From NCBI GenBank assembly GCA_017983465.1, contig JAGOBK010000001.1, positions 434,001 through 498,000 of the forward strand: 64,000 nucleotides of DNA. The letters are read 5' to 3'. The stretch comes from Crocinitomicaceae bacterium (lineage in GTDB: Bacteria; Bacteroidota; Bacteroidia; Flavobacteriales_D; Crocinitomicaceae). Positions 54,633 to 61,922 of the stretch are shown piece after piece; the stretch's first letter is position 1, and each line of letters starts with the position of its first letter. Made by a program: the position numbers and the translations under genes. Below the pieces are notes generated by a model that saw nothing but the letters and a program-made list of their open reading frames with translations, made no database searches and was not told the DNA's origin.

Positions 54633-54721
54633 AAGCAAGTAATTAATCGTAATTTCGTCTATTCTGATACTATATTGAATTATCCTTACATTTATCGAAT
54701 GAAATTAGTTCATCCGATGCT

Positions 54722-55555
54722 ATGAAAGCCATTTTAGAAGACATTCCATCGAAAAAAGGAAAAGCCAGTTTTTATTCAACACGGATTACCGTTCCAAGTT
54801 TTGAATTCAAGTGGCATTATCATCCAGAGTACGAGTTGACTTACATCGTCAGCGGGAATGGCTACCGCATTGTCGGGAATTCGCATGAACATTTTGCAAG
54901 CGGTGATTTGGTCCTTTTGGGAAGTAATCTCCCACACACTTGGTGGGGGAAAAATGATGATGGAAGTCCGTCGGAAGCAATTGTCATTCAATTTTCCAGC
55001 GAATTCATCGAACCATTTTTACGGTTGAATGAGGGACAGTCCATCAAGGAATTATTAGCGAAATCAGCAAAAGGGATTCGGTTTGAGTCGGATTCTTCGT
55101 TGGTCGAAAAACTCCAATCACTTAGCGAAAAAAAAGAGCTAAACAGCATTCTTTCCTTATTATCTTTGCTGCAGGACTTAACAGAAAAACCAACAGCAAA
55201 TTTGTGTGCGGTTTCTTATCACAACGTGATCTCAAAGAAATTCGAAACGCGCATCAACAAGGTTTGTACGTACATTCAAAACCATTATTCGGAGTCCATT
55301 TCACTCAAGCAAGTTTCCGATCTTGTCTTTATGACGGAAAGCAATTTCTGTAAATTCTTTAAAAAAGCCACCAGCACCACGTTTTCAGATTACCTAAACG
55401 ACTTACGCATCAACGAAGCCTGTCACCTTTTGCTCTATTCGGAGGACACTGTCAGTAAAATTGCACAAGATTGTGGCTTTGAGTCCTTAAGTTATTTTAA
55501 CCGTGTCTTTTTGAGAAAAAAACAGACGACACCATCGTTATTTCGGAAGGTGTAA
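54722..55555 (+). CDS. AraC-family transcriptional regulator with N-terminal cupin
   Basis: A protein of 277 residues. The cupin part (about 15-100) has FEFKWHYHPEYELTYIVSGNGYR, GDLVLLGSNLPHTWW. The C-terminal double HTH (about 175-277) has ISLKQVSDLVFMTESNFCKFFKKATSTTFSDYLNDLRINEACHLLL and VSKIAQDCGFESLSYFNRVFLRKKQTTPSLFRK. It is divergent from the phyH-GH92-GH13 cluster and probably activates it on sensing a sugar. Its last codons and downstream spacer are repeated at 61073-61127. Confidence 0.92.
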   Translation: MKAILEDIPSKKGKASFYSTRITVPSFEFKWHYHPEYELTYIVSGNGYRIVGNSHEHFASGDLVLLGSNLPHTWWGKNDDGSPSEAIVIQFSSEFIEPFLRLNEGQSIKELLAKSAKGIRFESDSSLVEKLQSLSEKKELNSILSLLSLLQDLTEKPTANLCAVSYHNVISKKFETRINKVCTYIQNHYSESISLKQVSDLVFMTESNFCKFFKKATSTTFSDYLNDLRINEACHLLLYSEDTVSKIAQDCGFESLSYFNRVFLRKKQTTPSLFRKV

Positions 55556-55582
55556 CGTAAAAAGGTTTGAGGATTTGGGAGA
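55528..55582 (+). repeat. 55-bp direct repeat, left copy (3' end of araC plus spacer)
   Basis: It covers the last 9 codons of araC (from ..TPSLFRKV, stop at 55553-55555) and the following 27 bases. 54 of 55 bases match 61073-61127; the one change (A to G) is at a third codon position (Pro CCA/CCG). Confidence 0.9.
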
Positions 55583-55638
55583 TCATATAAATAAAACTGT
55601 GCTGCAGTAACTAGAAATATCCTTTGCTCTAAATACTT

Positions 55639-55941
55639 CTATTTCTTATCGCCATATTTCTCAAGTAGCAGGTCATTCAAAGTAGAAACCATTAGATTTT
55701 CTTTTTCGAGCGATTTCACTCGATAACTCAAAGATTCGAAGGTTCCACTAAATAATAGAAAGAAGTCGAAATCCAACACGTGGCTAATACTTTGAAGCAA
55801 ATCAGTATCAATGGATTTCCGAGAAAGAATGGAATAAACATTTCCTCTAGACTTATTGATTCGTTTGGCAAATTCAGACACAGAGATGTCACTAGCATCC
55901 AATACCTTTTTTATTTCGTTGCCAATATGGATTTCTTCCAT
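55639..55941 (-). CDS. XRE-type helix-turn-helix regulator
   Basis: A protein of 100 residues. The HTH is IGNEIKKVLDASDISVSEFAKRINKSRGNVYSILSRKSIDTDLLQSISHVLDFDFFLLF (about 6-64), with ISVSEFAKRINKSRGNVYSIL as the recognition unit, and a C-terminal coiled-coil-like tail (LKSLEKENLMVSTLNDLLLEKYG). It is the only regulator in the accessory run and is divergent from the secreted-protein gene at 56046. It may regulate itself and that gene, as the 104-bp intergenic region has TTGTACA repeats. Confidence 0.85.
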   Translation of the reverse strand: MEEIHIGNEIKKVLDASDISVSEFAKRINKSRGNVYSILSRKSIDTDLLQSISHVLDFDFFLLFSGTFESLSYRVKSLEKENLMVSTLNDLLLEKYGDKK

Positions 55942-55995
55942 TGAACAAATTTGCGCATTGCCTACAAATTAAATTATCATTTTTCGCTTGTTTAT

Positions 55996-56029
55996 TTGTA
56001 CACTTTTGTTTAATATTATTGTACATTTG
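55996..56029 (+). promoter_or_regulatory. Promoter candidate with paired TTGTACA motifs
   Basis: TTG (55996-55998), 23 bases and TACATTTG (56022-56029) form a consensus promoter for the gene at 56046. The heptamer TTGTACA occurs at 55996-56002 and 56019-56025, over the -33 and -7 elements, and would suit a repressor such as the divergent XRE protein. Confidence 0.5.
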
Positions 56030-56045
56030 GAGTAAATTTTTATTT

Positions 56046-56507
56046 ATGATAGTAAAACTTGTCCTTTTTTTTCTAGTCATACATTCGACTGTTTCATATT
56101 CACAGCAAGTGATACTTGGTAACGGTGGTGAAGCAAATGGTTTAGGAGGAAATGCGTCATATAGTATTGGACAAGTGTTTGATTTTACATCATTCAATTC
56201 TAGCTTTTCAATTCAAGAAGGAGTTCAACAAACATACAAGATCAATACAGATGGACTTTTGGAAATGGAATCCGAATTATTCAGTATCTATCCCATTCCA
56301 ACTTCTGATTTTATAAATATTGAATTAAAGCCCACAGATTTCGAGTTTGAATATTACGTAATATCTAGAGAAGGTAGTTTAGTTGATAAAGGAATAATTA
56401 ATTCGCAAAATTCAACAATAAATTTAGTCGATTTAAAAACAGGTGAATATCACGTTATGTGCAAATCCTCTAAACAATTTTTCACATCTAAAATCATTAA
56501 ACTTTAA
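56046..56507 (+). CDS. Small secreted protein with T9SS type A sorting tail
   Basis: A protein of 153 residues. The signal peptide MIVKLVLFFLVIHSTVSYS is followed by QQVILGNGGEANGLGGNASYSIGQVFDFTSFNSSFSIQEGVQQTYKI, a short segment typical of T9SS proteins of this type (GN..SYSIGQV), and a type A sorting tail (FSIYPIPTSDFINIELK...GEYHVMCKSSKQFFTSKIIKL). The ATG at 56046 begins the signal; the longer frame to 55941 crosses the promoter region. It starts an AT-rich run of small exported genes. Confidence 0.82.
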   Translation: MIVKLVLFFLVIHSTVSYSQQVILGNGGEANGLGGNASYSIGQVFDFTSFNSSFSIQEGVQQTYKINTDGLLEMESELFSIYPIPTSDFINIELKPTDFEFEYYVISREGSLVDKGIINSQNSTINLVDLKTGEYHVMCKSSKQFFTSKIIKL

Positions 56508-56511
56508 TACC

Positions 56512-56913
56512 ATGAAATATCTTTTACTCTTAGCTGTGTCGATGATTTTTTTCAGTTGCACTAAATCTAAAAAAATTGAAAAAACCATTGTTGGAACTTG
56601 GAATATCTCTGAGTTTTATAATTCCATTCAAACTTCTACATTCTATGGCGACACAACCGTATATAATATTGGTTCCTTAACTTTTAATGAGGCGGGGACT
56701 GGAAAATGGGAGGTCCCAGGTTTCAATACGGATTCATTTACTTGGACGAATGATTCGAAGAATATTTATTTGGTAAAGAATAATCCTTATAACAGTAAGG
56801 ATACGCTTGAAATCGTAGAGTTCTCCAAAAATAAAATGATTGTAAAATCAACAGACACAGAAAATGTGACTGGCATAACTACTTTTCATTATGTCTACAC
56901 CTTAATTAAATAA
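56512..56913 (+). CDS. Lipocalin-like lipoprotein
   Basis: A protein of 133 residues. MKYLLLLAVSMIFFSC is a lipoprotein signal (Cys16). KIEKTIVGTWNISEFYN then GSLTFNEAGTGKWEVPG, FTWTNDSKNIYLVK and MIVKSTDTENVTGITTFHYVYTLIK form a lipocalin-like beta pattern (GTW start). Ligand unknown. It begins 4 bases after the sorting-tail protein and is likely cotranscribed. Confidence 0.75.
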   Translation: MKYLLLLAVSMIFFSCTKSKKIEKTIVGTWNISEFYNSIQTSTFYGDTTVYNIGSLTFNEAGTGKWEVPGFNTDSFTWTNDSKNIYLVKNNPYNSKDTLEIVEFSKNKMIVKSTDTENVTGITTFHYVYTLIK

Positions 56914-56919
56914 ACTATT

Positions 56920-57999
56920 ATGAAATCACTTTTTCTACTTTTATTTGTCTTAATTGGAACCAATTTATTTTCCCAATCACCAGACAAATTTTCCTATCAA
57001 TCAGTTGTTCGTGATGCTCAAAATAACATCGTTGCAAACTCAAATGTTGGAGTACGTATTTCCCTGATTCAAGGATCCTCAACCGGAACGATCGTATATG
57101 TTGAAACCCATTCCGCTCAAACAAATTCTAACGGTTTGTTTACTATAGAGGTCGGATCGGGAACAATTCAAAACGGAAGCTTTTCGAACATTAATTGGGG
57201 GCAAGGACCTTACTTTTCAAAAACGGAAATTGATCCTAACGGAGGCACGAACTATTCTATAACGGGTACTTCTCAAATGTTGAGTGTCCCATATGCCTTG
57301 TATGCAAAAAATTCAGGTAATTTATTAAATCAATGGTCACACGGTTCAACAACTCCTTCAATAAATCAAGGTACTGTTGGTGATTATTATTTAAATACGA
57401 TTACTGGTGATGTCTATCAAAAAAACAATACATCAACATGGACATTGATTTCAAATTTAATGGGACCACAAGGTACGACCGGGATTCATGGAACAAATTG
57501 TTGGGACATTAATAATAATGGGATTAACGATACATCTGAAGACTTCAATAATGACGGTGTATTTTCAGCTTTAGATTGTCAAGGACCACAAGGAACTGCA
57601 GGGCCTCCAGGTTCATCAACAAGTGGCTCACCAGTTTTCATTACGCCGCAAATAGTATATCAAATTCAAGCGGAATATGGTTTTAATAACTCGACTGTTT
57701 CTGTGGATTTTGACACTTTAATAGGTCAACATGTAAATACAATCGTTCTTTATTATGAAAACTCTTGTACCAGCGGATCAAGTACATATCCAGTTATATG
57801 TACTGTTAATGCTTTAACCAATGCAACTAACTACGAAATCATAGATAATTACCATGGTTCCAGCTCCGGTAATCCCTATCAATTTGGAAGTAATTCAGGT
57901 CAAATAATGTTACCACTTGGACCAAATGGTATCGTGAATTTCACTCATTCAATAACTCGTTCCAACTTAAACGTTAAAATAATTGGTTATTACCCTTAA
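56920..57999 (+). CDS. Collagen-like triple-helix surface protein
   Basis: A protein of 359 residues. A signal peptide (..LFSQ) is followed by the well-known Bacteroidota module DKFSYQSVVRDAQNNIVANSNVGVRISLIQGS (about 22-53). Two short G-x-y runs (GPQGTTGIHG and GPQGTAGPPG) flank a calcium-binding-like insert rich in D and N (DINNNGINDTSEDFNNDG). The C-terminal part (240-359) is beta-rich. These proteins are exported and surface-associated; the role is unknown. Confidence 0.82.
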   Translation: MKSLFLLLFVLIGTNLFSQSPDKFSYQSVVRDAQNNIVANSNVGVRISLIQGSSTGTIVYVETHSAQTNSNGLFTIEVGSGTIQNGSFSNINWGQGPYFSKTEIDPNGGTNYSITGTSQMLSVPYALYAKNSGNLLNQWSHGSTTPSINQGTVGDYYLNTITGDVYQKNNTSTWTLISNLMGPQGTTGIHGTNCWDINNNGINDTSEDFNNDGVFSALDCQGPQGTAGPPGSSTSGSPVFITPQIVYQIQAEYGFNNSTVSVDFDTLIGQHVNTIVLYYENSCTSGSSTYPVICTVNALTNATNYEIIDNYHGSSSGNPYQFGSNSGQIMLPLGPNGIVNFTHSITRSNLNVKIIGYYP

Positions 58000-58104
58000 A
58001 AAAAAATAATCCTCAATCTTACCGACATGATGCAACATGTCCAGATGCCCTTTGGGTATTCAATTCAACTAAAATAAATATATAATTAACTTAATCTATT
58101 TCCC

Positions 58105-58530
58105 ATGAAAAAAATTGCATTTTTATCCCTACTTTCTTTATTGATTTTCAGTTGTTCAAAACCTGGATGTACTGATCCAAGTGCAAAAAATTACAACATT
58201 AGTGCAAAGAAAAATGATGGTTCGTGTACCTATCAAACCAAGTTGATTTTCTGGCAGGATTTGACCGCTGCCAATTCTTGGGCTCCATTGGGCGTGACAT
58301 CGTTGAAATACTATGTCAATGGCGTTTACATTGGATCGTCACTTGCTAATGAATATTACTCAACACAACCGAGTTGTGCAGCTTCGGGCCAAGCATCGTA
58401 TACGATCGACTTAGGTAAAAACACTTCAGGATCTGTACATGTTCAAGTAATTGATCAATCAGACTTTACTTGGTATGATGAATATGTTACAGTGTACAAT
58501 GATGAGTGTAGCTATTATCGCGTGTTTTAA
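58105..58530 (+). CDS. Small lipoprotein with GCTDP..DGSC motif
   Basis: A protein of 141 residues. MKKIAFLSLLSLLIFSC is a lipoprotein signal (Cys17). The mature N-terminus has the motif GCTDPsAkNYn..Akk.DGSC (about 21-44), a short disulfide-type module seen in many Bacteroidota secreted proteins, here just after the lipobox. A beta domain follows (VTSLKYYVNGVYIGSSLA, ASYTIDLGKNTSGSVHVQVIDQ). Function unknown. Confidence 0.75.
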   Translation: MKKIAFLSLLSLLIFSCSKPGCTDPSAKNYNISAKKNDGSCTYQTKLIFWQDLTAANSWAPLGVTSLKYYVNGVYIGSSLANEYYSTQPSCAASGQASYTIDLGKNTSGSVHVQVIDQSDFTWYDEYVTVYNDECSYYRVF

Positions 58531-58633
58531 TAAAATTTTTCTAAAAAGAATTTAACTAAAAAAGAGACTATTCAACTTTTACTTTTTTTTTTAAAGTCTA
58601 CATCAATTAATCACCAAATTAAAATTAGTTATC

Positions 58634-59188
58634 ATGAAAAAAATTACTGTATTATATATAATAAGCATCATTTTTCTGGGCTCTTGTTCCATTGAAAAAC
58701 GACTTTATCGTCCTGGATATAATGTTGAATGGAAGTCTTCAAAAATAAGCGCTTCAACGATAAAAAACGATGATTCATCAACGGAATTAATTGTCATTGA
58801 AAACAAAACTAAGAAAGCATCCTCTTCTGATAAAGTACAAATCAAATGTATTCCTTCGAAGGAAAACCAATTGGAAATTGAAAATATATGCAGACAAAGT
58901 GAAGTTCTTAGCGAAAATCATAATGAAACGGATCAACGAAAAATTGATGAAGTCAAATCCAAGTTGAAAACAATCAATGTGAATGGCTTAAAAAAATTAA
59001 AAACAATTTCGAACAAAAAAATCTCAAAAACGGAGACTAAATCAGGAGATGGAAATGGCGCATTAAAAGGTATTGGATGGTTTTTTATCATTATAGGAAC
59101 AATTATGGTAATATTCGTCAGTATCTTAATTGGAATATTATTGATGCTTTTAGGCCTGTTATTTTTCGTGGTTGGAAAATCAAGTTAG
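58634..59188 (+). CDS. Lipoprotein of the EKRLYRPG family, first copy
   Basis: A protein of 184 residues. MKKITVLYIISIIFLGSC is a lipoprotein signal; SIEKRLYRPGYNVEWKSS follows directly. The middle is lysine/serine-rich and the end carries two hydrophobic segments (GIGWFFIIIGTIMVIFVSILIGILLMLLGLLFFVVG). The same layout and motif occur in the gene at 61178, so they are paralogues. The role is unknown; an outer-membrane lipid anchor plus C-terminal helices would be an odd combination. Confidence 0.75.
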   Translation: MKKITVLYIISIIFLGSCSIEKRLYRPGYNVEWKSSKISASTIKNDDSSTELIVIENKTKKASSSDKVQIKCIPSKENQLEIENICRQSEVLSENHNETDQRKIDEVKSKLKTINVNGLKKLKTISNKKISKTETKSGDGNGALKGIGWFFIIIGTIMVIFVSILIGILLMLLGLLFFVVGKSS

Positions 59189-59249
59189 CAAGACATTTAG
59201 ATACACAATTAGGTCTATTAATCTATAACACATTCACCAACAAAATAAC

Positions 59250-59861
59250 ATGAAAACACTTTTATTATTAATTACCGCTTTTACGTTAGGGTCATGCGCA
59301 GATATTTATTTCAGTGATGATGCATACATCCTAGCCGATAATCAAAAAACTTTCGCAATCATTCCCCCAAAAGTATCGATTGCAGCGAGTAAAAAAATTG
59401 ACGGCGCATCACTTATTGAACAACAAAAGACGGAATCTTTGAATTTTCAAAAAGAAATGTTTTCTTGGTTTTTAAAAAGAAAAAGTCAAGGCACTTTTAA
59501 TCCTGAGATTCAAGATGTTGAAACCACAAATGCACTGCTTTACAAAGCAGGTTATCCGGAGACACCACTAACATCAACTGAAATCTGCTCCATTCTTCAT
59601 GTAGATGGTTACATTGTTTCTAATTTTCAACTATCTAAACCTGTCTCAGAAGGAGCAGCAATTGCCCTTTCACTTTTAGTTGGAGTTGGTACCGCTACAA
59701 ATGAAGTTGGTGTGAACTTGACAATCAATGATTGTAGTAAAACTAAAATGATATGGAATTACTCATTTACTTATCAAGGAGGAATTGGAAGTAGTCCAAA
59801 TAAAATGGTAAATGAAATTATGCGAAGCTGCAGTAAAAACATGCCGTATTCAAAGTATTAA
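59250..59861 (+). CDS. Lipoprotein of unknown function
   Basis: A protein of 203 residues. MKTLLLLITAFTLGSC is a lipoprotein signal (Cys16). The mature part has KTFAIIPPKVSIAASKKID, LLYKAGYPETPLTSTEICSILHVDGYIVSNFQLSKPVSEGAAIALSLLVGVGTATNEVGVNLTINDCSKTKMIWNYSFTY, a pattern like the putative lipoproteins that pair an ..AV.P..-type start with a stress-related DUF. I cannot name the family with confidence. Confidence 0.7.
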   Translation: MKTLLLLITAFTLGSCADIYFSDDAYILADNQKTFAIIPPKVSIAASKKIDGASLIEQQKTESLNFQKEMFSWFLKRKSQGTFNPEIQDVETTNALLYKAGYPETPLTSTEICSILHVDGYIVSNFQLSKPVSEGAAIALSLLVGVGTATNEVGVNLTINDCSKTKMIWNYSFTYQGGIGSSPNKMVNEIMRSCSKNMPYSKY

Positions 59862-59929
59862 AGAAGATTCTTTATACATTATCTACACCTTCAATTTCTC
59901 CAACCAAAAACATTTCTAAAATATATTTT

Positions 59930-60451
59930 ATGCGATTAATTATAATTCTTGCTTGTTTGCTTTTATTTATTAGTTGTAACAAAACAAAAAAAATGAAACT
60001 TGGAGATCCATACCAAGGTGGTAAAATTGCTTTCCTGGATGCTACCGGTGAACATGGGATGATTGTTTCTCCATCAGATTTAATTTCACAATGTGAATGG
60101 GGTTGCAATGGTAATGAAATTAACGGTGCTGAAAGTACAAAATATGGATCTGGACAACAAAATACAAACGATATCTTAATTGGATGTAATCAAGTAAATT
60201 CCGCAGCAAAAATTTGTGATAATTATTCAGTTGATAATTACTCAGACTGGTTTTTACCCTCAATCAACGAACTTCAAATTATTTATGATAATAGAGTTGT
60301 TTTAAACATTGATGCAATAGGAACATCAACATTTTATTGGAGCAGCACTGAATATAACGCTAACAATGCTAAAGGTTTTTCCTTTAGCGGCACTTCCGCT
60401 TACAGCGCGAAGAATAATCTATATTCTGTGCTTGCTATAAGATACTTTTAA
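59930..60451 (+). CDS. DUF1566 (Lcl C-terminal-like) lipoprotein
   Basis: A protein of 173 residues. MRLIIILACLLLFISC is a lipoprotein signal (Cys16). LGDPYQGGKIAFLDATGEHGMIVSPSDL, DWFLPSINELQIIYDNR and FYWSSTEYNANNAKGFSF are the DUF1566 landmarks (W.LPS..EL, YWSST). Such domains occur in secreted and surface proteins related to C-type-lectin-like folds. Function unknown. Confidence 0.8.
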   Translation: MRLIIILACLLLFISCNKTKKMKLGDPYQGGKIAFLDATGEHGMIVSPSDLISQCEWGCNGNEINGAESTKYGSGQQNTNDILIGCNQVNSAAKICDNYSVDNYSDWFLPSINELQIIYDNRVVLNIDAIGTSTFYWSSTEYNANNAKGFSFSGTSAYSAKNNLYSVLAIRYF

Positions 60452-60466
60452 TTTAAAAAGATTACA

Positions 60467-60916
60467 ATGGCTATATTTCTATATACAATAGGATTTTATT
60501 TTATCCTACTCATATTATCCACCAATATAATTGGATTTATCGTAAACGGATTATATGATCCAATTTTAGATGTAAAAAATGAAATGTCCGCAGAAAGACT
60601 GATCGAACGATCCAAAATAGATGACACTGGTTTAAAACCATTGGCATATATTTTCTTAATACTCGGATCACTTTATTTATTTTCAATTTATTATTATTTC
60701 AATATTGGTTTAGCCCTTATTGCCTTGTCTTTTATGTTGATTAGAATACCGGACGTGCGATTTGAGATTAGAACGAATACAAAAATAAATAAGAAAAATA
60801 TGCCTAAAAATGTATTGAATACAATTACAACGATTATTAATTGGCTATTGCTTCCTGCTATTTATTTATCTTTGAAATACCTCGAATTAAATAATTCGTT
60901 AATCACAATAAAATGA
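60467..60916 (+). CDS. Small integral membrane protein of unknown function
   Basis: A protein of 149 residues with three or four hydrophobic helices (about 1-25, 58-90, 122-145) and short charged loops. No family is recognised. It starts 16 bases after the DUF1566 gene and closes the accessory run before the pirin-like remnant. Confidence 0.6.
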   Translation: MAIFLYTIGFYFILLILSTNIIGFIVNGLYDPILDVKNEMSAERLIERSKIDDTGLKPLAYIFLILGSLYLFSIYYYFNIGLALIALSFMLIRIPDVRFEIRTNTKINKKNMPKNVLNTITTIINWLLLPAIYLSLKYLELNNSLITIK

Positions 60917-60964
60917 CATTCTATTGACATTTATTGATTTTATCGAACTAATTCAGAATTTCCC

Positions 60965-61022
60965 CTATCCCTTCCGTTTCTCCACACTTACGTCCGCGTG
61001 CTGCGCGCAGCTCCCTTTTGAA
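60965..61022 (-). pseudogene. Remnant: 3' end of a pirin gene
   Basis: The minus frame ending at a TAG (60967-60965) reads SKGSCAQHADVSVEKRKG, aligning without gaps to SEGRFAKHADGHMEKPKG at the C-terminus of the intact pirin gene (61923-63047). About 43 of 57 bases agree with 61924-61980. No further pirin coding sequence exists upstream of it. The divergence suggests it comes from a related genome rather than from a recent local copy. Confidence 0.75.
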
Positions 61023-61052
61023 TTTACATACAACTCAGTGAAGTTTGAATGA

Positions 61053-61100
61053 TTTCTCCAATTAAAACATAAGACACCGTCGTTATTTCGGAAGGTGTAA
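61053..61100 (+). pseudogene. Remnant: 3' end of an araC gene
   Basis: The plus frame reads FLQLKHKTPSLFRKV then TAA (61098-61100), aligning with FLRKKQTTPSLFRKV at the end of the araC gene. An in-frame TGA precedes it (61050-61052). The upstream bases are diverged while the last 8 codons and the spacer are nearly identical to the left copy, as if a crossover fell in the conserved 3' end. Confidence 0.75.
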
Positions 61101-61127
61101 CGTAAAAAGGTTTGAGGATTTGGGAGA
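61073..61127 (+). repeat. 55-bp direct repeat, right copy (3' end of araC plus spacer)
   Basis: 54 of 55 bases are identical to 55528-55582, including 27 bases of non-coding spacer after the stop. The sequences diverge immediately after ..TTTGGGAGA on the right side of both copies. The copies are 5545 bp apart in the same direction and bracket the accessory run. Confidence 0.9.
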
Positions 61128-61177
61128 CAGTTAAGCTTCTTCTTACTATCTTTAAGCTGTTATTTAAACAATTTGAT

Positions 61178-61789
61178 ATGAAAGTTCAATTCTCTAATGC
61201 AATCTTGATTTTATCTGTTTTGGTTCTTCTAGGATCATGTACCGTTGAAAAAAGGTTATACCGACCGGGACTTAACGTTGAATGGAAAGGATTTAAACAG
61301 CACAGCAATACGCAGGAATCAGCTTCAGATGAATGGACTTCAGAAACTAAAACAGTTACGCAACAAACTTTATTGCTTCCAGTTGAAAACATTTCGAATG
61401 TTGCAGTAGCTCCATCAGTTGACGATTATAAAAATGAATCGTTTCAAGCCATGAATGCAAAGCCTATGCATTTAACCAACAACTCAAAAAAAATCGAGAG
61501 AATTAAAAAGTCATCTCGATTCACTAAATCAATCAATCAGAATATTACAGTTGAATCAGCGTTTAACATGAATACTCCGCTTGACAAACGAAATTCTTCT
61601 CAAAATAGCGATGATGGAATAGACATACTCTATTCTGTCGGTGGAATGATACTCCTCGCTGCAATTGTTACATTGTTGATTATCGGATTGTTTATTGGAT
61701 TCGCTTTGATCATTAAAATCGCCTTATCTCTACTCTTCCTGTTGCTTATCGGTTTCTTGATTTATGTATTGGGTTCGGCACTCTTTTAA
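61178..61789 (+). CDS. Lipoprotein of the EKRLYRPG family, second copy
   Basis: A protein of 203 residues. The lipoprotein signal ends VLLGSC and is followed by TVEKRLYRPGLNVEWKGF, the same motif as in the gene at 58634. The middle is low-complexity and charged, the end has two or three hydrophobic segments (GGMILLAAIVTLLIIGLFIGFALIIK, LLFLLLIGFLIYVLG). It lies just outside the right copy of the 55-bp repeat. The ATG at 61178 begins the signal; the longer frame from 61112 starts inside the repeat. Function unknown. Confidence 0.75.
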   Translation: MKVQFSNAILILSVLVLLGSCTVEKRLYRPGLNVEWKGFKQHSNTQESASDEWTSETKTVTQQTLLLPVENISNVAVAPSVDDYKNESFQAMNAKPMHLTNNSKKIERIKKSSRFTKSINQNITVESAFNMNTPLDKRNSSQNSDDGIDILYSVGGMILLAAIVTLLIIGLFIGFALIIKIALSLLFLLLIGFLIYVLGSALF

Positions 61790-61922
61790 ATACAGATGAG
61801 CAGAAATGAGCATGTAGTGACATCCCAACGAATAAGGATGTTGCGTGATTGATTGCTCGAAAAAACAAGATCGTCCGGACAAATTCGAACATGGTTTTTT
61901 CGCTGTTTTTTCCAGTAAATAG

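Noticed and set aside
55583..61072. Integrative element with its own integrase
   Set aside because: None of the proteins between the repeats has recombinase, transposase or relaxase motifs; the block is recorded as non-autonomous or recombination-derived.
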